Below, piece by piece: positions 35,766 to 47,494 of a DNA stretch of 64,000 bases. Position 1 is the first letter of the stretch, and each line of letters starts with the position of its first letter. Origin of the DNA: Lasiosphaeris hirsuta (taxonomy: Eukaryota > Ascomycota > Sordariomycetes > Sordariales > Lasiosphaeriaceae); contig JAUKUA010000004.1 in assembly GCA_030549175.1 (NCBI GenBank), forward strand, positions 5,332,001 to 5,396,000. The letters run 5' to 3'. The translations under genes and the position numbers were made by a program. Under the pieces are notes generated by a model that ran no database searches, was not told the DNA's origin, and saw only the letters and a list, made by a program, of their open reading frames with translations.

Positions 35766-35909
35766 TGTAGGTAATTAATTGATAGTGGAGATATTTAGTA
35801 GTAGCAGCTCATTAGTCCTTATTTCCACCCCATAATCACAGAGTGGCGACAACCAACTACATGTAAATGCCACAAAAGTGACACGTGAGTGGGAAAAACA
35901 AGTGACCCT

Positions 35910-37358
35910 CTAAGCGACTGGCTTCCGTCCATACACCAAGTGACTACCCTGTATGTTAGCATTACGTCAAGCGAGCAAAGAAAGCCGACTTACATGTTGT
36001 AATACGGCAGCGACTTTGGATCGGCAATCGCAATCCGCATATTCTTGACCAGCACATCAACCTCCTCCCTACTCCACCCAAGAATCTCACCAACAGGAAA
36101 GACTGCAAAGCCATCCAGCGACTGGTTAATGAACAGCCCATTATACTGACCCACACGCTTGAGTGTAGGATCCTGCGCCCAACCCCCGATGGGTACTTTC
36201 CACTGCTGATGGGCAACCTCAACAAACCCGGCCTCCTTAAAATACTTCTCCATCCTCCCATCCCGAGCAATCCGAAAAGTCTTCCCAATCTTGTCCCCCG
36301 CCTCCCAGAACAGCTGACACCACTTCTTGAAGATATGGCCTCGATCACTAGCAATCTTGGGGTTCTCCGACCGCGTCTCAATGTCAATCTCCAGCGCCTC
36401 GAGCCACCCCCCCGGCTCGAGGTGGTCGAAGGCCTGCTGGTACAGCTTCTGCCAGTTGTCAATGCCGCCGTAGAGTTGACGAATGTGGATGAGGTCGAAG
36501 GAGGCCTTTTCAAAGGTCCAGTCGAGCTGGGCGTCGTCGATTTGGAAGGAGCAGTTGGGTGGGACCCAGCTTGGTTGCACAGCGGAGATGTCGGTGCCAA
36601 TTACCGTCGCCGCGGGGAATTCGTCGGCCATGTCGCTATATGCGGGGGTTAGTAGGCGGATTGGGTGAGGACACCGAGGCAGGAGGTCGCTCACATAGCC
36701 CATATTCCGGTTCCAGTGCCAACATCGAGAATCTTCTGTAAATCCAGCTCGTTAGTGGCGGATACTCAATGGGAAAGAAAGATTTTGTGTGGGATTGAAA
36801 CCTTGGGGCTGTCGCCAATCGGGGCCGCGAAGAGCTTGCCACCCATGAGCAGCACAACGAACTCATGGCTTGTCGTGGCATGTTAGCAGAGCCTAGCTGG
36901 GTGAATTTCGGTGCTCCTACGCTATATCGAAGCCGCCGATGTGTCTTTCATCGGTCGGCGCCCTACCATGGCGTTGTCAGCGAGTGGTTCTTTCTATTCT
37001 GTAGAACAGCGCAGCTAACCAATACTCGGTTGTCTTGGACGACTGGTACGACCGCCCATTGATGGTGCGGTACTCGTATATGCTAGACGCTATCGACGCC
37101 GTCGAGTCGCGGAGGCTGCAAGCGAGTTACTCTAGTGGCACGAGCTAGGAACAAGGGCTGGCGTTGACGCTGCTAGCGTTACCTACCTGCTAGTGTCTCC
37201 CAACGGACCTTCATCGTCGTCGAGATCGCCAACCACACGGGGATCCTTGGGGAAGAAAGGAAGTGTGAGTGAGGTGTTGCAAAGCATGAAATGCGGGGTC
37301 ACGAAGTGAGGCAATTCCAACTCACAAACTCGATCACAGGGCCTTCCCCGTTCGACAT
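35910..37358 (-). CDS. SAM-dependent methyltransferase, LaeA/UMTA type
   Basis: An eight-exon gene giving 337 residues (exons 37326-37358, 37187-37245, 37020-37115, 36921-36962, 36802-36868, 36695-36735, 35994-36635, 35910-35943). All introns are GT-AG, 50-80 nt, and phases agree. The N-terminal acidic stretch leads to 'SIYEYRTINGRSY..KTTEYW', then 'PTDERHIGGFDIAHEFVVLL', the usual order in this family. The SAM-binding motif I, 'DVGTGTGIWAID', lies at about 103-114 and is assembled from exons 6 and 7. 'DLIHIRQLYGGI' and 'HLEPGGWLEALEID' are the post-I and motif III regions. The last exon supplies the typical 'VYGRKP' end. Members are cytoplasmic/nuclear methyltransferases, some regulating secondary metabolism (LaeA). 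The substrate here is unknown. A shorter reading ending at TAA 35990 is possible if the last intron is retained. Confidence 0.85.
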
Positions 37359-37900
37359 TTTGGCGGGTTTGCCTTCTTTATTGTAAGTGCGCGACGTAAC
37401 CTTTGCTGGACCGGGCGGGCGAACGGAAGTATTTGAGGGGAATTGAATGGAAGCTTTTGAGGGCTGGTCGACATTTTATCCAGGTCAGAGGCAGCCCCGG
37501 CGCTTTACCCCTCGCAGAACTTCCCTGCTTTGGGTCAAGTTGCCTGTATAGGATAGCGTTAGGTAGAGGTGCCCATCGAACAATCCCATTCGATAATGGA
37601 TGGGCCAAGTACTACATGGGCCTGACGGCGGTGAAGGGAAACTCGTCATGGGCAATCGTGATAGCACATCACTGCATGCTACGTTATCCACGATGGGAAG
37701 ATTGAGTGCTTACTGCATGTTTTTGGTGATATACAAAAGTCGCAACTACCTTCATAACGTCAGTGAGTGAAGGGGTACCGACGATTTATTATCGCGAGTA
37801 TAGCCCACTATCAAGTGGAGATGCTCAGTTGTACTCGGTTAAATTCTCCCATGTGACAATGATGGAGGCTATTATTACCCTCCCCTCACAGAACGACGCA
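37359..37900. other. Intergenic, methyltransferase promoter side
   Basis: 542 bp between the methyltransferase start and the dehydrogenase stop, both genes being on the minus strand. It must hold the methyltransferase promoter. Small open frames (37403-37705, 37485-37691) show no family resemblance. Confidence 0.4.
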
Positions 37901-38942
37901 TCAATCACCGAAACTGCCCTTGAACTTGAGGAGGTCGCCCTTCACAATCTCTTCCTCAAGCGCCATCAGCTCCGGCATATCCGAGTTGGCTGAGAGATAC
38001 CGACCGGCAAGCCAGTCCCGCTTTTTACTGGTCAGGAAGATCAGCGTATCAGCTCCCAGCTCAACCGTATCAGTCAAGATACCTAATCAGAAGTTAGCAG
38101 ACATATAGGAAAGGATGCATTGGGTGGTCATACCCTGCACGTGTGTCGGAAGGTTTAGTGACAGGTCGGTGATGATCCCTCCTGGGTGGTAGGAGTAGCA
38201 AAGCACGCCCTGTTTGTCAACCTCAGCCACGAAGCATACGCCGGGGTGAGAGCACTTACCTGTTCACCATACTCCACGTCAACATACTCAGCCAGCCGGC
38301 AAAGCGCGAACTTGCCAATATTGTACGCGCCCAAATGGGGTATGACGACATGTGCGCCGACCGACGTTGTGAAGATGACCGTCTTATCGCCCCCCTCAAG
38401 CATCAGAGGCAAGAAAGCCTTGGTGACGCGGTACGTGCCCCAAAAGTTGACGTCCCAGGTGTGGATGTATGTTTCAGTCGGATGATCAATCAACCCTCCC
38501 GCAGGATGCAGGACCCCAGAATTGTTGACAAGAACGTCGAGCCGACCAAACTCCTTCTTGACCTGCTCGAGGGCCGCGTCGACGGAAGCCTGGTCGCAGA
38601 CATCAAGCTTCACCCAAATCACAGCAGGTGCGGCCTTCCCGGCCTCGCTGGATGCTGCCAAACAGGCGGCGACGACATCGGAGGCGTCGGAGCGGCTGCC
38701 GACGGCAATTTGCGATGCTCCCGCGCGCGCATAGGACAGGACCTGCGCCTTGCCGATTCCGCGGTTTGCTCCGGTTACCAAAATGGACTTTCCGGAGCAG
38801 TCCTGGGTGGAGGGGTTGATCTCCGGGTAGGTGTCGTGGCGGGCCGTTTCAGTGAAGGTGAAGGCTACGAGGGAGTTAGCTCGTGGTCAGATTGGGAATG
38901 GCGATGGGCTTTCCCTTGGGTTGCATAGCTTGGGGTGCCATG
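37901..38942 (-). CDS. Short-chain dehydrogenase/reductase (SDR), 5' end unresolved
   Basis: Exons 38260-38864, 38134-38209 and 37901-38082 join in phase and encode about 287 residues of a classical SDR. It has the cofactor motif 'TGANRGIGKA', 'LDVLVNNSGV' (NNxG) and the catalytic set 'TTSVGAH...YNIGK' (Ser, Tyr, Lys); 'HPGGIITDL' follows. It is an NAD(P)-dependent oxidoreductase of unknown substrate. The only sensible ATG (38940-38942, 'MAPQAMQPKGKPIAIPNL') is in a neighbouring frame and meets TAA near 38880. The downstream frame needs one extra base, and there is no GT donor between the ATG and the AG at 38865-38866. Either the gene carries a one-base frameshift or the true first exon is further upstream. 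It lies on the same strand as the methyltransferase, 540 bp away. Confidence 0.75.
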
Positions 38943-41334
38943 TTCGCCGTGTTGGTGTTTTGAGTGATTTGGAGGTGATGTTGGGATCCGGGGGGGGGGG
39001 GGGGCACAGACAGCGCTCGATGCCTTTTGTCACCAGCGGGGGAGTCAGTGCAGTGATAGATGGGAACGTAAAACAGGTGCGGTAACTGCCTCACCTTATA
39101 TGGCCGCTTCTTCCTTACCATTGATGACCCGGGCATAGATGTCGTCGGCGCTGAAATTTGTAATCTTGGGCAACTGACGACGCTGCAACGATTGCCTAAT
39201 GTGTGAACAAGAATGCATGAGGTTGGATTGTCAACCGCATATCCCTGTCCGTGCATTCCGTTCCGTGCATTCCCTTGCAAGACAGCACATCTCGATACGC
39301 TTAGACGTCGCATGGACTACTAATCAAAGCCAGTAAGACAGAGAAGGAGGCCTGGCGTGCAGCGAGCCCCCGAGCCGAACGGCCCGGAAACTCCCCATTG
39401 AGGTCCGAGATTCGAGAATCTGGGAATCCGGGCAATGAAAAGATCCTGATAACTCAAAGTCTCTGATACCTCCGGGACGTGAGAGTATGAGGCAAGTCCG
39501 AGGCAGCAAACGCCAACATAAGTACCTTGGACACGCTGGAGACTACCGACTGCTGTATGCCGAGTAGCAACATATAAGGTTTCGTGGTCAAAGCTCTCGT
39601 ACAGATTAACCGACGACGAGCAAACATAAGGCAATTCAAGATTTGAAGGGGTGAATCATGCTAAAAGGCAAGTGCGTGTAGCCGGAAATGGGTGGGATGA
39701 TTTCAAACCCCCTCTCAATGCAGCATGTAACGTAAAGCCGGGCTATCTCCTCGTGTAACTCGAAAGCCTCCAGTTGCAAAAAGACTTGTGCACGAAATAC
39801 GACGATCGTTTGTGATCATGGTGCATTCTGCAGTCTTCAGTGGCAAGGTCCTCGCATGGTTCAATAGTTGAACCCAATTCGTCGAGTCAACCCTCGTTGG
39901 TGCGAGTTATGTACGAGGTGGCCAATGGGCACCCACCAACTGCCGAAACCGACTGTATCCGTGTCTCTCGGTTGGGTTGTCCGGAATGTCTTCTCCAGCT
40001 CTTACATTTGTCTTCTAGTAATCAAGTGTGTGCTTCAACGGTCCGTAAAGTCCATTAGTACTGCGTCCGCTATGGAAAACTACTCATATTGAAATTATAA
40101 GGAGGCTGCCGATTCATTTCTGAGATCACGCAACAACGAGATTCTCCTCACCGTGTCCTTCCAAGTTCCAAGTTCCAACCAGCTGCATTAAGGGGCCACC
40201 ACACCGCGCCCTTCACCCTCCGGAGGGCGGTAAGTTATTGGGTCATTTGCGTGTGGTTATCGTTACCTCGGGTACCTATTTTTCTCATGAGCCAATTTCG
40301 TCAGTTTTACACATGTCGGCGCAAAACGTCGGCTGACCCGTCCTATAGCTCCCCAAAAGATACAGAGAACTCAAACCTACCGAGATGCAATGGCCATGAA
40401 GAAGAGGGCTAGGGCTGGCAGTAATGGCAGAATTGCCACTTCTCCGAGACATGAATTGTTTGGGACGGGCACCAGCAGGTGGTCGCTAGAGAGGGCGGGG
40501 GTTGGCAGTGGATCACGGCGGATGAAGTTGGAAAGATGACGATGAGTTGGTGGGGTTCGATGTGGGAACAGGGGCTACAACACGATTGGGCGTCATATTC
40601 CGGACTTGCCAGTGGGGGTTTACAAAAAAGGTCGGTGTGTTGGATTCCAATGTCAGTCAAATTTCTCTAGGAATTGCCGAGGTGCCATGTGCACCATTCA
40701 AGTGGTGATGGCTTCAAGTTGGGCCCGCGAATCACGAATGACACGGTGTTGGCGTCTAGCGGCAACGAATAGGGCTGCGGCAGCAACCGCGGAAGCGAGG
40801 GTTCAGGGCGGCTGAGACAATGGCGGGGTATTCTGGAGGGGTTCATGAGGGTGAAAAAAGGAAACAGAAGTGACAGGGTCTTGTGATTCCTGTCAGGGCA
40901 TGTGGCTCCAGTGTGCGGTGACAACACCACAGCGGCCCTTGGCGAGATCAAAGGCGTTCGTCCAGGGGGTCGTTTGCGGGCTAGCGTGATCGGACGAACC
41001 CCAGCAATCCACATGGCGCCGTCGTGGCCCCGCCAACGGGGGAACGGGGGGGGGGCGGCGGCTAGTGTCTTGGGTGGCGGTGTGCGGGTGTGTTGGTGTG
41101 TTTGTTGGGGCCACCGGACACACCGCCACTCCAACGTCGAACGTTGTCCGAGTCGCTCAACCGGGGGACGGCGTTCCCGCAGTTACAGTTTCGGCCCAAC
41201 CCGCGCTCTCCCATCGCGCTCTCGGCCACCGGAGCGAACCACTCGACAGACTCCTAACATCCTCCGATCCGCTTGACCTGCCGCCCGGCTCTCGGACCTG
41301 CGGCATTTTTTTTTTTTTAGTTTAAACACAAAGA
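38943..41334. other. 2.4-kb intergenic region
   Basis: It contains a poly-G run (38990-39004) just upstream of the dehydrogenase, a poly-G run near 41048, and a CT-rich, T-tract promoter-like stretch (41306-41318) before the gene at 41335. Open frames up to 155 codons occur (for example 40667-41134 minus), but codon use and composition do not suggest proteins. No RNA gene was recognised. Confidence 0.4.
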
Positions 41335-42826
41335 ATGGCCCTGCTCCCCGACTTTGGCACGTGGTTGCTGCGCTCGGTCCGGCGCGAGACGGGCTACTTT
41401 TCCGACAGCCCCGTGTCCGTCATCGAGCGGCTGAACGCGCTGCCGCGGCCGCTGCGCACCGCCGACAAGGACACGCTTGTCGGCGCCGTGCTGACCCTCG
41501 GCCCGAGCCTGCAGGTCGCGCTGCACATGCTGCTCGAGCTGCTGCCGCTGGACGAGTCGCGGGAGCGTCTGGGCGAGGTTTTGGTCCCGACCCTGGGCCA
41601 GCTGCAGCGGTCGCTGGAAAGCACGCTGTCGTCGTTTGAGGGCTGCGGCGTGGCCGATCTTGATATTGATATCGCGCCCGATGCCGACGACACGCCGCTG
41701 CCCACCCCCCAGGCCGCCACCTACGGCAGCGTGGTGCGGTCCGTGTCGACGTCGACGAGCGAGGACTTTGTCATATCCAAACCCGAGCCGTCGCCGCTCG
41801 ACACGCCCATGCAGATCCGCACCGAGCAGCACAGCCAGCGCAAGCGCCAGCCGTCAATCCAGTTTGTCCCGACCCACGACGAGATCCCCCGGACGTTGAC
41901 AGCCTCCCCAGAGAGGGTAGCAACTCCCAAAGAGAAGTTCCCTACCCTCGACGAGACCGACACACGCCCGCCCTCCCCCGTCGCAAAACCGCAACAGCGC
42001 TGGCCCGACCCCGCCGCCGACCTAGCCCTCGTCAAGGAGTTTCGCGCCGAGATGCGCGTCAACGCCGCCATCCAAGTCGCCGTCGACTCGCTGGAATTTG
42101 CCGAAGGACAGCTCAAGATTGTGAAAGAAGTCAACCGCCTCTACGGCGGAAGTACGTCGTCCCCCCCTCCCCCTTTTTTTTATTTTTTATATCACTTTGC
42201 GTATTCCTAACCTCAGGCTAGGCTTCGACCTCCTACACCGGCACTTCTACGAAGGCTACAACCGCATCCTCTTCCGCGCGCTCGAGCTCGAGCGGCGCGA
42301 GTTCGACTCGCCGCCGTACGCGGCCAGCATCGCCGACGCCGCGTCCGAAGCCAACTCGTCAGCGCCGGGCCCGCAGCGGTCCGTGAGCTTTGAAAACCCC
42401 ATTGTACTCCCGCCGCTGCCGCCGCTCGAGTCGCGCCCGGCCACGCCCGCCAAGGCCGCGAGTCCGGTGAAGCCGGCTTTGGTCAGGAGGAATACCCTGC
42501 AGGGGCATGGTGAGTTTTCTCGTTCTTGAATGTCTTTTGAAATGTGGGAGCTGATGATGTAGATGCGCGCCCGGCAAGGCCTAGGGTGGAGTTGAAGAGG
42601 CGGTTGTCTTTGGCCGAGGAGCTTGCGTTAGTGGGGGAGGATGAGACGGAGAGTGAGGGAGAGGAGTGGGGGGGTGAAGAGGGGGAGAGTGGACGTAGTA
42701 ATCGTGAGTCAGAAAGTGAGTCAGAGGAAAGTGAAGATAGCTCGGATGAAGATGAGGGCGGGGGAGTCGGAGGGCCGGACGGGGCCCCGGGCGGGGGGCA
42801 GAGTAGTGATGACACGAGTGAGGAAG

Positions 42827-42862
<36 letters not shown>

Positions 42863-43065
42863 GTGATGACGATGATGAGGGAGAAAGTGATGAGGATGAT
42901 CTTTTTGCGGCTATTCAGTTGATCAATGCTGCGGCCGGGGCGACGGCGCATGAGAGGCGGGGCGGTGCGAGGGCGCGGACGAAGCGGTTGGAGACGGGCG
43001 TTGATGTCATTAGCCCGCCGACGTCGCCCGAGAGGACGATTGAGGCGCGGTCAGAGACAGCTTGA
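41335..43065 (+). CDS. Acidic fungal protein of unknown function
   Basis: Three exons (41335-42151, 42222-42509, 42563-43065), joined in phase across GT-AG introns of 70 and 53 nt, give 535 residues. Residues 1-110 form a conserved-looking helical region ('FGTWLLRSVRRETGYFSDSP', 'LVGAVLTLGPSLQVALHMLLELLP'), followed by a Ser/Pro-rich linker. A second helical block spans the first intron ('LVKEFRAEMRVNAAIQVAVDSLEFAEGQL', 'FDLLHRHFYEGYNRILFRALELE'). The last exon is extremely acidic, with runs of Glu/Ser and an 11-residue Asp run, then a basic tail. This suggests a nuclear or chromatin-associated protein, but I do not recognise a named family. An antisense open frame (41317-41832) is a codon-bias shadow. 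Confidence 0.7.
42829..42861 (+). repeat. (GAT)11 coding microsatellite
   Basis: Eleven perfect GAT codons encode an Asp run in the acidic tail of the preceding gene. The reading frame is kept, so length changes would alter only the number of Asp residues. Confidence 0.9.
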
Positions 43066-44076
43066 GCCGGGGGGGGGGGGTTAATGAGCATTGGGACGAG
43101 TGAGACTGACTCTCAGATGATTTCATTTGTAAGGGCATGCATTTATGGTGGTGCTCATACCAATACGTACATTTTATGGATGCATGGGTTTATAGGTTCA
43201 TGGGCACTCTGAATTGGTAGGGGTTTTTGAGAGCTAGAAGAATTTACAAGATGCAGAATCGCAGCGTTCCATCGGCGATCCAATGTGGTGATGTGGGCGC
43301 GGGATTTATCTCATGCTGGGTGCCGTCCATCACATGCAGCGTCCCGTCTGGTTTCAGGCTGCCAGGTACCATGCACACCTGTTTTTAGCACCGACATCAC
43401 CTGGGTGACTAGACCCAGCAGGGAAAATCCATGAGACACTGTCTCTGTGATCGAGACGATGAGCTGGAACTTCATGAAGATGAGGTAACTCAACACAAAA
43501 GTCGGGTACCACAAAACCGATACTACCTGTCGAATAAGGCCACGTGGCTACGACTACTACTGTAGTATCACATTAAATCCGTGGATGGGATGATGCTGAG
43601 ACGACCAGACTGGCCCCCTAGAGCCGTGGCGCGATCTCATCGGCAGACCAAATCAGCATTCCTGATGGCGCTCTCACTGGCGAAAATGCCGCCAGGCCAC
43701 CAAAAAGGCAGCTAGCATTCTACCAGAACACAAACTTTGGGCGTGGGTTGGTTTTCAACCCCCGTGCCAGCCCTAAAACCAATAAACGTGGCACACCAAC
43801 GGGCGGTGCGCTAGCACGCCATCAAACGCCGGACACGCGCAAGATGGTGTGCCGCTTCCTGCGTCTCAGGACCCCCAAACCCCCCGAAACTGACAAATCG
43901 CCCGGTCCGTTCGGGCAGTTGGAACAACACGCAACTACCATGTAACACGCGCGCTTCCCCCCGGCCAGCCCTCCGCGCGACTAACTAAACTTCTCCCTTC
44001 CAACCTGAACCTCACCTCCGAGGCGACCGAAATGCCCCTCGATACCCGGCCTCGAACCCCAATATAACCGCTCGAG
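43066..44076. other. Intergenic region
   Basis: Begins with a G10 run at 43071-43080 after the stop of the acidic protein and ends with the CT-rich leader of the permease gene. No gene-like frame or RNA was recognised. Confidence 0.4.
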
Positions 44077-45986
44077 ATGCGCGACACGCCCGCCACGGGC
44101 TCGGGCGCGAGCACCCCGTTGCTGTCCGCCGCCGCCGTCTCCTCTGCCATCGAGACTCGAAACGACGACCGCCGAACCCCCGCCGGGTACCGGAGCATCC
44201 ACCATGGTCGCAAGTCGTCCGACTCGGCGTCGTCCGCGTCCGAGAGCCAGGCCGAATCGGACCTGCTCGACCTGCGCCGGTCGCTCGAGGATGATATCAT
44301 CCCCGAGACGGCGGTGCTGGGGCGCAACATTGGCTGGAGCAGCGCGTACATCATCATCATCTCGCGCGTCATTGGGAGCGGCATCTTTGCGACCCCGGGC
44401 GCCATCGTCTCGTCGGTGGGGAGTATTGGGTTGAGTCTGTTGCTGTGGTTCGCCGGCGCTTTTATCGCGTGGTTCGGGTTGGCGGTTGCGCTGGAGTATG
44501 GGTGCATGCTGCCGCGGTCGGGAGGTATGTTGCTTGCCCCCCCCTTTTTTTTTTTTGGATTGGGTTGGGAGGGGGGCTGAAAGTGTTGTGTTGTAGGGGA
44601 TAAGGTGTACCTGGAATTTACGTACCGACGACCCCGGTTCCTCGCGTCGACGCTTATTGCCACCCAGGCCATCATCCTTGGCTTCACGGCCACCAACTGC
44701 ATCGTCTTTGGCCAGTACGTCCTGTTCGCCATGGGCCTGGCCCCCGACGAGCACCGTGTGAAGATGCGATTCCTGGCCATCGGCCTCATGACCACAATCA
44801 CCATCATCCACGGTTGCTTCCTGCGGACCGGCATCTTCATCCAGAATCTGCTGGGCTGGGTCAAGATCGGACTAGTCGTGTTCATGGTCATATCATCGGT
44901 CGTCGTTGTCGCTCTGGGATATCGGCCCGAAGAGAGCGAGCACAGCATCCCGTTCCCAACGTCGTGGGACGGCCTGTGGGAAGGCTCCGTCTGGAACTGG
45001 GGCATCGTTAGTACTGCCTTCTTCAAGGTCTTCTACTCGTATGCTGGCCTTGCCAACGTCAACAACGTCATGAACGAGGTTCGGGACCCCGTTCGCACCC
45101 TCAAGTCGGCCAGCACGGCCGCCCTCGTCACCGCTTGCTTGCTCTACCTCCTTGTCAATGTCGCCTATTTCCTGGTCGTACCGATTGACGAGATCAAGAA
45201 GAGCGGCGAGCTTGTCGCGGCCTTGTTCTTCGCAAGAGTCTTTGGGCCCACGGTGGGGAGGATCATCCTTCCCCTAGCTGTGGCAACGTCGGCCATTGGC
45301 AATGTCATGGTTGTCAGCTTCTCACTGGTGAGTCTGATTTCTGACTACTCTGCCCTGTGTGAACCCAGAGGCTGACAGACTGCGTTCAGGCCCGCCTTAA
45401 CCAAGAGATCGCCAGACAGGGATTCCTGCCATTCGGCGACTTCTTTTCGTCCTCGAAGCCGTTTGGCGCGCCCCTCGGCGGTCTCATCATCCACTGGATC
45501 CCATCCGTCATTGTTATCAGCATCCCCGCCAAGAATATCTACTCGTTTATTCTTGATGTTGAGTCGTACCCGGCCCAGTTCTTCATTCTGGCTACATCCT
45601 TTGGCCTAATCTGGCTCCGTCGGACGCGACCCGACCTCGAGAGGCCTTACAAGGCCTTTCTCCCGGTGGTCTGGGCTAGGATACTGCTAACGCTAGCATT
45701 GATCGCCGCGCCTTTTGTGCCAAAGGCCGGAGAGGATGGTAGCGCTCATTTGTTGAGAGTCAGCTACGCTCTGGTCGGTATCTCTATGTAAGTTTGCAGT
45801 CTAACACACCTAATAGTCGTCTGTCGGGCTAAAAAATCTAGCATTACATTTGGAGTGATTTATTGGCTATTTCTTACCGTGCTGATTCCGAAATGGGGCG
45901 GCTATCGCCTAGAAGAGGCGGTGGATGTGCTCGCTGACGGAACAACCGTCACGAAGTTGGTCCATGTCCCCCGTGAGGACAAGTAG
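44077..45986 (+). CDS. Amino-acid permease, methionine permease (MUP1)-like
   Basis: Four exons (44077-44524, 44597-45327, 45390-45787, 45842-45986) join in phase to 573 residues. After an 80-residue polar N-terminus come about 12 hydrophobic segments, starting with 'SSAYIIIISRVIGSGIFATPG', the TM1 signature of APC-superfamily transporters (Gly-Ser-Gly-Ile-Phe). 'FYSYAGLANVNNVMNEVRDPVRTLK' is the TM6-TM7 loop typical of the LAT/MUP1 group. It probably imports neutral amino acids, such as methionine, across the plasma membrane. The long open frame on the opposite strand (43935-45026) is an antisense shadow. The MUP1 assignment rests on pattern memory; APC membership is firm. Confidence 0.85.
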
Positions 45987-46548
45987 ATTTACTGCACCTA
46001 GACCATATAGACTGTTAGAAACACAAACCATTTACATGGATACAGCTTTACAGGCAATTTCAGACATGCAACGTGTCACGGTTCATTTTCAGACTGCGTC
46101 AGTTCCACCAAGTCATCAATGATTCCATCCATGCCACCAATAATGGACTGGATCTGCAGCGTTCCGACACTCCCGCCGGCACGCAATTGTTGATTTCTAA
46201 TAGTCGTACGGCTCGGCGATGCTGCAGCCCGATATCCAACGGCATTCAACGGTAAATCCGGCCCGGCCAATGGCAAACCCGGGGCTGCCCCTCGGCCGGC
46301 TATAACACGACTTGCGTCACCGATTGCGTGATGGCGCACGCCCAGCTCGATCGATCCCGCGACCCTCCTGACAAATCCAAGCCAACCCCGCATTGGCAAG
46401 CAGCGGGTGCAACGGTATCCAGGGTGGCATATATATAAGAGCCGAGACGCCGTTGTTGGAGATCGTGGGGTATCAAAGGCCTTTGTTGCCAACATTTCTC
46501 ACCACCTGCATTTCTCCATCTAATCCCCAGGTGATCTAATCCGTCAAC
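45987..46548. other. Intergenic / promoter of the AsaB-like gene
   Basis: GC-rich upstream region with several CGG/CCG triplets (46239-46305), a CCAAT box at 46266-46270 and a TATA box at about 46430. Together these look like a regulated promoter for the next gene. Confidence 0.45.
46429..46438 (+). promoter_or_regulatory. TATA box of the AsaB-like gene
   Basis: CATATATATAAGAGCC is a strong TATA element about 110 bp before the ATG at 46549, a normal distance for filamentous fungi. Most other genes in this window lack such a clear one. Confidence 0.6.
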
Positions 46549-47494
46549 ATGGCTACCGCCGACGTCGCAAACCCCGTCGCCCCCTCCGTTGGGGAGCGTG
46601 TCGAGCCCTACCTGGATGAAAAGAAGACGGGCACACACGATGTGCATACCATTATGAACTACCATAAGGACAATGAAGATGGATCTCCTCCCCATGCGAG
46701 CTACGTTGAGTAGGCCATACCCACATACTGCTTTACATTGGCTTTCCTAACAGTCCCCTAGTCGCCCCGAGACCTACGACCGCCCAATCGTCGCGACCAA
46801 CGTCGTGGTCCACGACATCACCGGCAGCGAGGACAAGTACACGCTCGACAGCCACGGCTTCCAGATCTACCACCACACGAGCACCGAGAAGGGCTTTGTC
46901 GACGACGCCAAGATCAAGGCCGAGTACTACCTCGAAACCGAGCAGCTGCTCAAGGACGCTACAGGCGCCTCCCGAATCTTCATCTTCGACCACACCATCC
47001 GCCGGCAGTCAGCCGACAACCGCGACTCGTCTGACCGCGGCCCGCCGCTGCGCGGGCCCGTCCGCCGCGTGCACATCGACCAGTCATACAGCGCGGCCCT
47101 GTCGCGCGTGCCGCACCACCTGCCCGACGAGGCCGAGGCGCTGCTGCAGAAGCGCTACCAGATCATCAACGTGTGGCGGCCCATCAAGACCATCTACCGC
47201 GACCCGCTGGCCATCGCCGACGCGCACTCGGTGCCCGAGGAGGATTTGGTCGGGATCCCGCTGATTTATCCCACCAGACGGGGCGAGACGCTCGCGGTGC
47301 GGTCCAACCCCGTGCATAAGTGGTACTTTAAGTATGGGCAGACGCCGGAGGAGGTTATGTTGATCAAGTGTTTTGATACGCAGGAGGGTGTTGCGAAGAG
47401 GGTGCCACATTCGGCGTTTGAGGACCCCGCTGAGGTGGATAAGTACTCTAGGGAGAGTATTGAGGTGAGGGCATTGGTGTTTTACGATTATTAG
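46549..47494 (+). CDS. AsaB/CmcJ-type oxidoreductase (GA4-desaturase-like family)
   Basis: Two exons (46549-46709, 46762-47494; 52-nt intron) give 297 residues, the normal size of this family. Recognisable features are 'TIMNYHKDNEDGSPPHASYV', 'IFDHTIRR', 'RVHIDQSY' with a conserved His, 'QIINVWRPIKTIYRDPLAI', 'HKWYFKYGQTPEEVMLIKCFD' and 'PHSAFEDP'. Relatives (AsaB in aspergillic acid biosynthesis, gibberellin desaturase-like and CmcJ-like proteins) are hydroxylases or desaturases of secondary metabolites, probably iron-dependent. The substrate cannot be inferred: no synthase gene lies nearby. The 5' region holds a TATA box and CCAAT. Family identity is from motif memory. Confidence 0.8.

Noticed and set aside
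35990..36703. Methyltransferase as a single 237-codon gene
   Set aside because: It lacks motif I and the family's N-terminus, both of which are found in upstream exons, and the TAA lies within a GTAAGT donor that leads to the family's VYGRKP ending.
41317..41832. 171-codon frame antisense to the acidic protein
   Set aside because: Arg/Gln/His-rich shadow translation; the plus strand joins correctly across two introns.
43935..45026. 363-codon frame antisense to the amino-acid permease
   Set aside because: The plus strand encodes an unmistakable 12-span permease with in-phase introns, and the antisense frame crosses its intron without any protein signature.
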